DNA of 64,000 bases, taken from contig JAHIYE010000021.1 of the NCBI GenBank assembly GCA_018815325.1, positions 186,001 to 250,000 of the forward strand. The letters run 5' to 3'. The DNA comes from Gammaproteobacteria bacterium (GTDB lineage Bacteria; Pseudomonadota; Gammaproteobacteria; Burkholderiales; Burkholderiaceae_C). The notes under the pieces were generated by a model, which was given only the letters and a program-made list of their open reading frames with translations, was not told the DNA's origin and did not search any database. Position 1 is the first letter of the stretch. Each line of letters opens with the position of its first letter. Position numbers and translations under genes: made by a program. This document shows, in pieces, positions 57,048 through 64,000 of this stretch.

Positions 57048-58500
57048 AGTCAATGTGAGAAAGGAGACGGGCAAGCTTGTGATCGACTTCACTTATCGCG
57101 GTGTACGGTGTCGTGAGCAAACTGCATTGCCAGATTCGCTGCAAAACAGGAAGCGCGTCCAGGGAGTGCTGGAAAAGATCGCAAAGTCTCTGAAGGAAGG
57201 AACCTTCAAATACAGGGAGTTTTTCCCGGAAAGTGCCCTCGCTTCAAGATTCGATCCAGTTATCGCTCTGAAATCTCCAGACGGGAAAACAGAAGAATCG
57301 TGCATTGGGCAAATTACGCCACTGTTCAAAGACTTCGCCAACCAGTGGGTAGACGAGCACAGCATCGAATGGCGCCGTAGTCACATCAAGTCACTGGTCT
57401 CGACTCTCAACAGCCGGCTGATCCCCCATTTCGGCGACAAGTCCGTCAACGCAATCAGCAAATCGGACATTCTTGCTTTTCGCGCAACACTGGCTCAAGT
57501 GCCAGGACGCGGTGACAAGGCAGGACTCTCACCAAAACGGATCAACGAAATCATTGGTCTGCTGCGCCAGATCCTGGCTGAAGCAGCTGAACGATTTGAG
57601 TTCACGTCACCCGCACTCAACATCAAGACCCTGCGTCTTAAAAAGACGGATGTACACCCGTTCAGCCTGAACGATGTGCAGCAGATCATGGCCACCGTTC
57701 GCCCTGATTACAAAAACTACTTTGTTACCCGATTCCTAACCGGTATGCGAACAGGTGAAGTCCATGGCCTGAAGTGGAAATACGTCGACTTTGATCTCCG
57801 TATCCTGAAAGTGCGGGAAACCTTCGTGCTCGGTGAAGACGAATACACCAAGACAGATGGCAGCCAGCGTGACATCCAGATGAGTCAGCCGGTGTATGAC
57901 GCACTGAAGTCACAGTTTGACGTGACAGGAAAACTCTCTGACTACGTGTTCTGCAACCTGCTTGGTCAGCCGCTCGATAACAAGAACTTTTCAGACAGGG
58001 TCTGGTATCCGCTGCTCAGGCATCTTGATCTGGAAAAGCGTCGTCCGTATCAGATGCGACATACCGCAGCCACACTATGGCTGGCAGCCGGTGAGGCGCC
58101 TGAATGGATAGCCAGACAGTTGGGACACACCAGCACCGAGATGCTGTTCCGGGTCTACAGCCGCTACGTTCCCAATCTGACACGACAGGATGGATCCGCC
58201 ATGGAGCGACTGCTGGCCAGCAAACTGGCCACCGGAAACCTGATCCCCCTGCAAAGTCCGCAGGAGGATGCAAAAGCAAACGGGAACTGGCGCAACACAG
58301 CGACCTACGTACCCGGTACCAATATCCCGCCCCAGGTCACACCCAAACCGCGTGGCATCCATGGATCACGCAGCATCCGTTCACCAGCAGACCGTGACAT
58401 CGTGATTCCTGCCCCGAGGTCGAAGGCGGGCAATGACCCCCAGCCTCCGCCCATGAGGTGGATGAGTCTGGCGTCAGCACCAGTTCACTGGTCAGCCTAA
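57040..58500 (+). CDS. Tyrosine recombinase/integrase
   Basis: A 486-residue integrase. The N-terminus (MAKVNVRKETGKLVIDF) is an arm-binding domain of the DUF3596 type; a core-binding domain follows at about residues 90-200. The catalytic part shows Arg237 (LTGMRTGEVHGL), the box II sequence YQMRHTAATLWLAAG (Arg340, with Tyr337 at the first His position), LGHTS (His363) and the nucleophile Tyr373 in FRVYSRYV. The ~100-residue C-terminal tail is Pro-rich and unusual. Its attachment site cannot be identified in the window. Confidence 0.93.
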   Translation: MAKVNVRKETGKLVIDFTYRGVRCREQTALPDSLQNRKRVQGVLEKIAKSLKEGTFKYREFFPESALASRFDPVIALKSPDGKTEESCIGQITPLFKDFANQWVDEHSIEWRRSHIKSLVSTLNSRLIPHFGDKSVNAISKSDILAFRATLAQVPGRGDKAGLSPKRINEIIGLLRQILAEAAERFEFTSPALNIKTLRLKKTDVHPFSLNDVQQIMATVRPDYKNYFVTRFLTGMRTGEVHGLKWKYVDFDLRILKVRETFVLGEDEYTKTDGSQRDIQMSQPVYDALKSQFDVTGKLSDYVFCNLLGQPLDNKNFSDRVWYPLLRHLDLEKRRPYQMRHTAATLWLAAGEAPEWIARQLGHTSTEMLFRVYSRYVPNLTRQDGSAMERLLASKLATGNLIPLQSPQEDAKANGNWRNTATYVPGTNIPPQVTPKPRGIHGSRSIRSPADRDIVIPAPRSKAGNDPQPPPMRWMSLASAPVHWSA

Positions 58501-58949
58501 GCCGGACTCCAGACCAACTAGCCATCCAGACAGCCATCACTGCTGCAAGTTCTCTTGCAGCGGTGAGGGGAGAGCTTTGCCTGAAACACGGAATGAGCCT
58601 GCTCCAAGGGGGTCTCGCGCAACTGGAATTCAGCATCTCAAAAACAAAAAGAGCAGGCCTGCAGGTATGGAAGAGGTAGGTGAAATTTTCTGGAATGGAA
58701 CCCCCTTGACAGGGAGGTCTTCAGTGATAGCTTGGTTTTGAGACCTTAAACAAACACACGAAATAAGTGAAATATGACGCTACGAACACATCCCCAAACG
58801 CACCCGCCCTAGTGCTCCACGGCGGCCGCGTGCTGAGTTCACTCACACGTAAAGATCGCCTTCCCTGATGCCTATCTTTCAATCCCTGTTTTTACAGGGA
58901 CGGGGGAAGGCTTTGCCAGAAATCTTTAAGCACATATCGAAAGCAAAAC
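58501..58949. other. Region after the integrase, no confident gene
   Basis: These 449 bases have a short open frame that overlaps the integrase end but no convincing gene. A TTGACA occurs near 58706 without a good -10 box. A hairpin with a 6-bp stem pairs 58883-58888 with 58895-58900, just before the next gene. The recombination site may lie here, but no repeat of the tRNA end is visible. Confidence 0.45.
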
Positions 58950-59552
58950 ATGAACCGCAAATACAAAAACCTGAATCAGATCCGTTTTACAGCCAGCATC
59001 AAACCGTCTGCCGTTAACAGGGCAATCGACAGGCCTGAGCCACAACCCTGGATGAGGGGTGTTTTGGACGACCTGAGCGATGAGGCCCTGCGCGACTTTG
59101 TCACGCAAGTCTGTGAAGAACAGGTAGTGGCCCGGGAGCTGATCCGAAAGGTCAGCTGGCGCAAAACGCCAGAACAGATCCTGTGCATAGAACAGCTGCA
59201 TCGTGCAGCAGTGTTTGCCAGGACCTGGCTGCCTTCTTGCCCGAAGACAGGAGAAGTCATCTACGTGAGTACTTTTCTGCAGGGTCTGGTGGAAGTGATG
59301 AAGCCGCACATCCTGAACAGCGGGTGCACGCCTCTGGCGCAAATCTTCACGATTGCGCGATCAGCGCTGATCCGGCTGGATGAACAGGCAACAGGCAGCG
59401 CCTGGCTGATTCGTCATGTCATGGGTTGGGGACTGGAAGACGAGGTCGATCTGGTACCTGGTCTGAGCGAGATCCATCACGCCATTGCAAAAGCTCTGGG
59501 CTCCGCCGGCCTGAAGAAGATCAGCCCATCAATCAATCCACGTCTGCACTGA
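58950..59552 (+). CDS. Hypothetical protein of the mobile element
   Basis: A 200-residue, mostly helical protein I do not recognise. It contains LSDEALRDFVTQVCEEQVVA and KTPEQILCIEQLHRAAVFAR, and a later Ala-rich helical part. Ribosome binding is through GAAAG before the ATG. It is the first of a train of small rightward genes after the integrase. No domain is assigned. Confidence 0.7.
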   Translation: MNRKYKNLNQIRFTASIKPSAVNRAIDRPEPQPWMRGVLDDLSDEALRDFVTQVCEEQVVARELIRKVSWRKTPEQILCIEQLHRAAVFARTWLPSCPKTGEVIYVSTFLQGLVEVMKPHILNSGCTPLAQIFTIARSALIRLDEQATGSAWLIRHVMGWGLEDEVDLVPGLSEIHHAIAKALGSAGLKKISPSINPRLH

Positions 59553-59569
59553 AGCTAAAGGAGAAATAC

Positions 59570-60151
59570 ATGAAATATCAAAAAACAGTGACTTCACAGC
59601 AGTCCATTCCAGGTGAATTGATGCAGAAAGCGCCGCCGCAAATAACAGGCAATCGTGAGCCCGGCATAGATCCGTTACTGCATGGCATGAGAAAGCGATA
59701 TGCAGGCATGTTTCTGGGGCGCCACCTGGGCTTGAGCATGTGTGCCGGGTGGCTGCCGGTTTTCGAGCGGGTGTGCGAGGACATAGATCTGGCGCTGGGG
59801 GAGGAGCGAGATGACTTCCGCTGGGTTCAGACCAAGGAAAAGTTTGGATCAGCCCGCTGGTACTGGACCATGGATGAAAAGTCGGAAAACCTGTTCGACA
59901 TCCTTGCAAATGTCTCGGGGGCATTTAGCGACGGCATGCCGACGCTGGCAAGTCAGCGCAGGCATTCCGTCGCCGAGCTGGTCAAGGCAGCAGAACAGAA
60001 GACCAGGACCATGTGCATGGTCTGTGGCCTGAATGGCCACAGGCAAGAACACCGGGGCTGGTATGTCGTGTGCTGCGAGGAGCACTTCCAGTTGCTCAAG
60101 CACCAGCCCGAGAGGTTCATTCATCAGTGCAGCACCAGGAGCACGACATGA
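59570..60151 (+). CDS. Phage/plasmid-type protein with KEKFG motif and Cys/His cluster
   Basis: A 193-residue protein with WVQTKEKFGSARWYW, a motif I recall in many phage and plasmid proteins of unknown function (usually K-E-K-F-G-x-L-R-F-Y). A C-terminal Cys/His group, CMVCGLNGH and CCEEHF, may bind zinc. AAAGGAG precedes the ATG. Its stop overlaps the next start (ATGA). Confidence 0.7.
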   Translation: MKYQKTVTSQQSIPGELMQKAPPQITGNREPGIDPLLHGMRKRYAGMFLGRHLGLSMCAGWLPVFERVCEDIDLALGEERDDFRWVQTKEKFGSARWYWTMDEKSENLFDILANVSGAFSDGMPTLASQRRHSVAELVKAAEQKTRTMCMVCGLNGHRQEHRGWYVVCCEEHFQLLKHQPERFIHQCSTRSTT

Positions 60152-60297
60152 ACCAGAAAACCCTCGACGCCTTCCTCACTGCAATGCAGTCAATGACGTT
60201 GATGGCTATCTTCCGCGCGGCAGACGCGCTGATCCATTTCCATCCCAACAACCTGACCACACCTGTCAGCGGATGCCATTACCCCAAAAAACCGTAA
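60148..60297 (+). CDS. Small hypothetical protein
   Basis: A 49-residue protein starting at the ATGA overlap with the preceding gene, so probably co-translated. The N-terminal half is helical (KTLDAFLTAMQSMTLMAIFR), and the C-terminal half is rich in His, Pro and Asn. No function is proposed. Confidence 0.5.
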   Translation: MNQKTLDAFLTAMQSMTLMAIFRAADALIHFHPNNLTTPVSGCHYPKKP

Positions 60298-60317
60298 ACC
60301 ACTCACAAAGGAATCAC

Positions 60318-60773
60318 ATGACCAGGAAATCCAAACCAACGATACCGAGCAAGAAAGCCGTCAAGGAATCAGCGACCAAAACACATTCCATGCGTGCAAA
60401 GCGCGATGGACCTGTCGTCGAAGGCGAAATCGTGCAGAACACCGTGAACCTCAGCTTGCCAGTCAAGTCCTCGGACTGGCAGCACGGGCCGGGAGAAAAG
60501 GCCAAGGGGAAGCGAGCCGTCGTGTACGACTTCACGGGCTATGTGGTCTTCATGTTGCCGACCAACATCAGGGACACCCTGGGCGAGGTGGAGTTCAACA
60601 AGTACGTGAAAGACCTGGAAGACTGCAAAGTGACCGCCATCCGCCGGGGAAAAGCCACCGTCAGCTTCTTGCGCATGAACTGCCTGACCAAGGTGTTCAC
60701 CTCGTCGACCCCGCAGAGCGCTCCCGGCAAGCCAGCCAAAACAGGTAAAGGACATGGCAATCATGGCGCCTGA
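60318..60773 (+). CDS. Hypothetical protein with lysine-rich N-terminus
   Basis: A 151-residue protein. The first ~35 residues are very basic, the middle contains YDFTGYVVFMLPTNIRDTLG and a beta-rich part with RRGKATVSFLRMNC, and the tail is Ser/Pro/Lys-rich. Nucleic acid binding is possible, but no family is recognised. AAAGGAA precedes the ATG. The 3' end overlaps the next gene by 20 bp. Confidence 0.65.
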   Translation: MTRKSKPTIPSKKAVKESATKTHSMRAKRDGPVVEGEIVQNTVNLSLPVKSSDWQHGPGEKAKGKRAVVYDFTGYVVFMLPTNIRDTLGEVEFNKYVKDLEDCKVTAIRRGKATVSFLRMNCLTKVFTSSTPQSAPGKPAKTGKGHGNHGA

Positions 60774-61212
60774 AGCAGGGGACGAGGCCACAGCGGTGGC
60801 GCCACAGCAGGCGGCCAAGCCCAAATCCCGTCTTGACGCCATCCAGCGGCGTGCCCTGCTGTCTGCCCTGCTCGTGCTGGCGATCGGTTTGGGAATGGCG
60901 GCACTTCTGCTCACTGCCGGCTACATGTCCTACCGCTATGGCGAACCCAGGGTTGTGTCCACCGTCCCGGCCGGGCGGGTGCTGGGCGTGCAGTTGCACG
61001 TCGGCCTGTTCAGCTTTGGCCTGGTGGAAACCGATACCGGCTTTTACGCACTGGAAGAGGGCGTGAGCTTTCTGAAGGGCGAGATGCTGACCCTGGTGGA
61101 GCGGGAGAACAGGAACCGATTTCTATGCGACTCGGGCCAGCACTGCACACGGTTGTTGCGACCAATGGAGCAGGGCGGCGCACAGACCATGACCTCAACT
61201 TCAAGTCCCTGA
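60754..61212 (+). CDS. Single-pass membrane protein with Cys pair (paralogue A)
   Basis: A 152-residue protein with an Ala-rich cytoplasmic part, one helix (ALLSALLVLAIGLGMAALLL) and an outer beta-rich domain ending in FLCDSGQHCTRLL. The two cysteines are likely to form a disulfide if the domain is periplasmic. The next gene has the same layout, so the pair probably arose by duplication. Function unknown. Confidence 0.65.
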   Translation: MAIMAPEAGDEATAVAPQQAAKPKSRLDAIQRRALLSALLVLAIGLGMAALLLTAGYMSYRYGEPRVVSTVPAGRVLGVQLHVGLFSFGLVETDTGFYALEEGVSFLKGEMLTLVERENRNRFLCDSGQHCTRLLRPMEQGGAQTMTSTSSP

Positions 61213-61225
61213 AAGGAATGTGCAA

Positions 61226-61633
61226 ATGAATGATGACAAGTTAAAGCAGGAGCCCGTTGAGATGAACGGAGAAGCAAGCACTGACATCGGCGAAGAAGCA
61301 ACAGCAAAAGACAGCGGTGAATTTCTGGTCAAAGTCCTGATGTTTCTGGTGCTTGGATTTATCCCTCTGATGTTTCTCTCCCCCTGGCTGTACGGATGGG
61401 TGAATGCCCTGGGGCGCGTTGGCAATGGGGAATACATCGGCATGGTCCAGACGATCAGCTACGTAGGCGGTTTTGGGCTAGACACCCAGGTAAACACGGA
61501 TGTTCGGACCGTTCTGCTCAGGGGGGCCGTGATCCTGAAGACAGGTGACCGATTGGAGCTGCGCAAGGGCTACCTGAACAGTGACGTGTGTCTGGCAAGT
61601 ACGGACCGGTGCTGGCGCCTGATGGGTAGCTGA
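61226..61633 (+). CDS. Single-pass membrane protein with Cys pair (paralogue B)
   Basis: A 135-residue protein with an acidic N-terminus, one helix (FLVKVLMFLVLGFIPLMFL) and an outer domain that ends VCLASTDRCWRLMGS. Helix, beta-rich domain and C-terminal cysteine pair match the preceding gene. GAAAGGA precedes the ATG at 61226. Confidence 0.65.
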   Translation: MNDDKLKQEPVEMNGEASTDIGEEATAKDSGEFLVKVLMFLVLGFIPLMFLSPWLYGWVNALGRVGNGEYIGMVQTISYVGGFGLDTQVNTDVRTVLLRGAVILKTGDRLELRKGYLNSDVCLASTDRCWRLMGS

Positions 61634-61645
61634 AGGGGACGCGAC

Positions 61646-62017
61646 ATGAACAGGAAAACTTCTGCGACAACGCGTTCTTTCAGAAAAGTCTCAGGCGGTA
61701 TGACAAGCAACAGACCTGTATTCAGCCTCAAAACAAGAGGGTTCCGGAAGGCTGGCGGTGAAACTGTCGGCAGTCTGCGGGTAGTGATGCCGCCCGGATT
61801 GCTGAAGCTGATGGGCTGGCGTGCTGGCCTGAGGTTGAAGGTTCAGCTCGTCAAAGGGGGGCTGAGGCTTACACCTCGGCAGATACCCAGTGTGTACCGC
61901 AAAGCTATTCCATCAAAAAGGACGGCCGCTGAACAGGTTCGCTTCAGCCGGAGGTGGGAGCAGGAGCTGCGGTCATGGAGCCGCAGGCGGAACAGGAAGC
62001 AGATCGGATGGTGCTGA
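61646..62017 (+). CDS. AbrB/SpoVT-like DNA-binding protein
   Basis: A 123-residue very basic protein. The central part VGSLRVVMPPGLLKLMGWRA followed by LKVQLVKGGLRLTP has the swapped-hairpin pattern of AbrB/SpoVT domains, common in antitoxins and regulators. Flanking arms are rich in Arg, Ser and Lys. No toxin gene is seen directly beside it. AAGGGG precedes the ATG. Confidence 0.55.
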   Translation: MNRKTSATTRSFRKVSGGMTSNRPVFSLKTRGFRKAGGETVGSLRVVMPPGLLKLMGWRAGLRLKVQLVKGGLRLTPRQIPSVYRKAIPSKRTAAEQVRFSRRWEQELRSWSRRRNRKQIGWC

Positions 62018-62029
62018 AAGGTAGAAGTA

Positions 62030-62049
62030 GCCCGGCATTCATGCCGGGC
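62030..62049 (+). terminator. Hairpin after the AbrB-like gene
   Basis: An 8-bp perfect stem (62030-62037 with 62042-62049) with a four-base loop, 13 bases after the stop codon. No T-tract follows, so it may be a weak terminator or mRNA-stabilising structure. Confidence 0.45.
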
Positions 62050-62111
62050 ACAACTCAGGCACTAGCCGAGAGAACCCCATTTGAATATTCAACAGAACAA
62101 AGGAAATAGAA

Positions 62112-62507
62112 ATGAGCAAATTCCCAATGAATCACGAAGATGAAGGACACAAGCAGGAGATGGCTGAAGTTCCGGCAGAGTTCCCCTGGGATCCGTTTCC
62201 GGCATCCCTGTCAGGAGCGCAATCCAAAGTTGCAGCCAGGCTGATTGATGGACGGTATGTGTCAGGTCTGACTGAGGATGAGAGGCGAGGGCGCTACCTG
62301 ATGTGTGTTGACCTGGTGGAGCAACTAGTCGAGTACACCGAGCGCAAGCACTTGCAGCGGCCTGATCTGACCTTGCCTGCATTGCTTGATCAGATCGATG
62401 ACGGGGTCAGGAAGAAGGGCTGGGAAGTTGGCGCGGTGGAGTTTGACTGGATCATGGGGCGGGTCAGGGTTCGCATATTGCCGGCATACGTACCTCGGAA
62501 CACCTGA
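62112..62507 (+). CDS. Hypothetical protein of plasmid/ICE type
   Basis: A 131-residue acidic protein with LTEDERRGRYLMCVDLVEQL and a C-terminal beta part, WIMGRVRVRILPAYVP. I recall no specific family. AGGAAATAGAA precedes the ATG. Together with its neighbours it seems part of a cargo or maintenance block of the mobile element. Confidence 0.65.
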   Translation: MSKFPMNHEDEGHKQEMAEVPAEFPWDPFPASLSGAQSKVAARLIDGRYVSGLTEDERRGRYLMCVDLVEQLVEYTERKHLQRPDLTLPALLDQIDDGVRKKGWEVGAVEFDWIMGRVRVRILPAYVPRNT

Positions 62508-62529
62508 TGGGATGCTGAAAGGATCCAAC

Positions 62530-63375
62530 ATGAAAAATGAACTGGCAACTGAGCGCTTGATACTGTTTCTGGGCTTTGATGGAATGTTGCATCCAGAAGG
62601 GGTTGGAGCTGAGCTGGAGTTCGTTTATTTGGACAACTTCGAGCGAGTGATGCGGGAGTACCCGCAAGTCCGGATCGTGGTGTCTTCCTCCAGGCGATTC
62701 AGTGAATCCGTTGAGGAATTGCGGATGCATTTCTCGACCGACATACGTAAACGGATCGTAGGTGTCACGCCCAGACTCGCAGAGTCAGAATCGGTACGGG
62801 GGCAAAGACAGCGGGAATGTGAAGCCTGGATCAGGGAGGAAAGCCCGGACTCAGGATGGCTGGCGCTGGATGACAGGGAGCAATACTTTGATGAGGGATG
62901 TCAGAGCCTGCTGTTGATACCCAACGTGCATGACGGTGGTGCAGGATTAGAGGGAATATATGTTGAAACCTTGCGGATCAGGATCGGTGAGGTTCCGGGA
63001 CAGGAAGCTATAGATCATCCTTCGATGGTGTTGGCCAAGGCGGTGATTCGTTGTTCACAAATATTGGGTATGGATGAGTCAGCCCTGGCTGATGCGTTGG
63101 GAGTTTTCCCCACTTTCATCGAAAAGTTAAAGCGCGGTGAGATTGGACTGGATCCTGGCAGTCAGGCAGGAGAAGTGGCGGCAGTATTGCTCAGGCTTCA
63201 CATGGCACTGCACACGCTGGCAGGAGGAGACCCGGAGAAAATGACGCCCTGGGTGAAATCATTTAATACTGGCCTGGATGGTATTCCGGTTGATCTGCTG
63301 GGTGAGGAGCACGGATTGGGGCGGGTCACGGCGTACGTTGAGAACATGCTTCATCATTGCCAAGCCATTCGTTGA
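62530..63375 (+). CDS. Pseudo-HAD domain fused to an MbcA/ParS/Xre antitoxin-like domain
   Basis: A 281-residue fusion. Residues 1-155 are a HAD-like domain: LILFLGFDGMLHPEG, VRIVVSSSRRFSES, WLALDDREQYF. The first motif normally reads D-x-D; here Gly15 replaces the nucleophile aspartate, so phosphatase activity should be lost. Residues 165-281 resemble the MbcA/ParS/Xre antitoxin family: VIRCSQILGMDESALADALG and IPVDLLGEEHGLGRVTAYVE. No RES-type toxin gene follows in the window. The ATG at 62530 is the best start; the frame is open further upstream. Confidence 0.7.
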   Translation: MKNELATERLILFLGFDGMLHPEGVGAELEFVYLDNFERVMREYPQVRIVVSSSRRFSESVEELRMHFSTDIRKRIVGVTPRLAESESVRGQRQRECEAWIREESPDSGWLALDDREQYFDEGCQSLLLIPNVHDGGAGLEGIYVETLRIRIGEVPGQEAIDHPSMVLAKAVIRCSQILGMDESALADALGVFPTFIEKLKRGEIGLDPGSQAGEVAAVLLRLHMALHTLAGGDPEKMTPWVKSFNTGLDGIPVDLLGEEHGLGRVTAYVENMLHHCQAIR

Positions 63376-63818
63376 GGGTCTGCGGCACGGTGCCGATCCT
63401 GGGTGCTGTGGACTCAATGGTTGTCAATCATGAGGAATATGCCCCGTGGTATTGACGCACCGGGCGCAAAGAACTTTCGCGCACAGCAGGTGAAAACTTG
63501 TTTGATTTTTTCATGGCTCCATCTTCTCAAAGGTTGGAGCCTACTCAATGCCAGGGGCGATTCAGGAGGCAGTCCCGGGTTCGTCTACCGGACCGTAAGC
63601 ATTCCAATGCAAACCACCCATCAGAAAAACTGTAGATGCCATATATATTTCGCAAATTTGGGTGGAGTTGGTGCAATGCGCCATAAATGGATTGAAAATT
63701 TAGAAATCCCGCCTATTGATAGAGCGGTTACTCATTTTCTAGTGCAAAATGATCGAAAAGAGTATAGGCAATGAACCATGCTCAGCTTCATTTTTTTCTA
63801 TAAAAAAGAGGGGGGAGC
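63376..63818. other. AT-rich stretch without a confident gene
   Basis: A 123-codon frame (63403-63774) is open here, but its composition is irregular and it has no good ribosome binding site or recognised domain. Composition becomes AT-rich after 63600. A near-palindromic T/A tract around 63790-63806 may be a terminator. Confidence 0.4.
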
Positions 63819-63947
63819 GTGAAAGACGTTAAACGCGTTTCAGTGTCTTATGCCTTGACAAAAACGTTGTCGATTTGCCTATCAAAGTGCCATAAGTGCA
63901 ATCAGACGCCTATATTTTTCGGTAATCCGCGTAGGTCGTTTGAGTAG
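63819..63947 (+). CDS. Small cysteine-rich ORF
   Basis: A 42-residue ORF that starts with GTG directly after a very strong ribosome binding site (AGGGGGGAG). It carries Cys at two close sites (CLSKCHKCNQ), suggesting a metal-binding knuckle. Its stop lies 2 bp before the ATG of the next gene, an operon-like spacing. No family recognised. Confidence 0.45.
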   Translation: MKDVKRVSVSYALTKTLSICLSKCHKCNQTPIFFGNPRRSFE

Positions 63948-63949
63948 CA

Positions 63950-64000
63950 ATGAAAATCCAAGACTTGCTTTCAAGGGTTGATAGGGCCATTTCTGATCTG
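63950..64000 (+). CDS. Partial CDS at window end
   Basis: An ATG at 63950, two bases after the preceding stop, opens a frame that runs to the window end and gives MKIQDLLSRVDRAISDL. Only 17 residues are visible, so no function can be assigned. There is no classical ribosome binding site; translational coupling to the upstream ORF is possible. Confidence 0.4.
   Translation, partial: MKIQDLLSRVDRAISDL

Noticed and set aside
58865-58925. CRISPR-like repeat (AATCCCTGTTTTTACAGGGA)
   Set aside because: It occurs once, with no spacer array and no cas genes; it is better read as a single hairpin.
63403-63774. 123-codon open frame
   Set aside because: Irregular composition, no ribosome binding site and no recognisable feature; kept only as an unassigned stretch.

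Overview
The window looks like a chromosomal segment from a betaproteobacterium of the Burkholderiales, most likely Comamonadaceae. The evidence is the high GC core with tight operons, the style of the ribosomal proteins, an OxyR with Cys199/Cys208, an orphan Bug-type binding protein, and a degenerate copy of a repeat I associate with Comamonadaceae next to oxyR. No database search was possible, so the family assignment is inference.

Region 1 (1-14.6 kb) is mixed housekeeping and signalling. It holds a ClC channel (cut by the window start), a SulP transporter with a universal stress protein, and the queuosine genes tgt and queA. Two GGDEF/EAL proteins follow; one has a degenerate cyclase motif, the other is broken by a one-base deletion exactly inside its GGDEF codons. 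There is also an Aer-type receptor remnant, and a recG carrying an in-frame GC-rich insertion. Region 2 (14.6-21.1 kb) is a LysR gene diverging from a five-gene aromatic catabolic operon: amidohydrolase, extradiol-type dioxygenase, FAH-family hydrolase, FAD monooxygenase and a Bug binding protein. Region 3 (21.1-28.3 kb) has an Old Yellow Enzyme, a secreted protein, oxyR, ubiA, proC, glpK and glpR. Region 4 (28.3-36.2 kb) is a glycerol uptake and oxidation operon: two ATPases, two permeases, a DUF2160-type protein, a binding protein and glpD.

Region 5 (36.2-45.4 kb) is the spc/alpha ribosomal operon from rplN to rplQ, driven by a near-consensus promoter and followed by an initiator tRNA-fMet with its own promoter and terminator.

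Region 6 (45.4-64 kb) is an accessory island beginning just after the tRNA. Its first part is a co-directional cluster of TIR-type proteins (five, of which two resemble Thoeris ThsB) together with a stand-alone SLOG-type sensor, a three-helix membrane protein and a zinc-finger/TIR fusion. This is the best candidate for an undescribed immune system. A convergent three-gene block follows: an OLD-family ATPase-TOPRIM protein and a UvrD-like helicase (Gabija-like), plus a PD-(D/E)xK-like protein. Then come an Xre repressor, an AlpA/Xis-like protein and a tyrosine integrase. The last part is a train of small plasmid/ICE-type genes with strong ribosome binding sites, ending with a pseudo-HAD/MbcA-ParS antitoxin-like fusion. 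The distal boundary of the island is not in the window.
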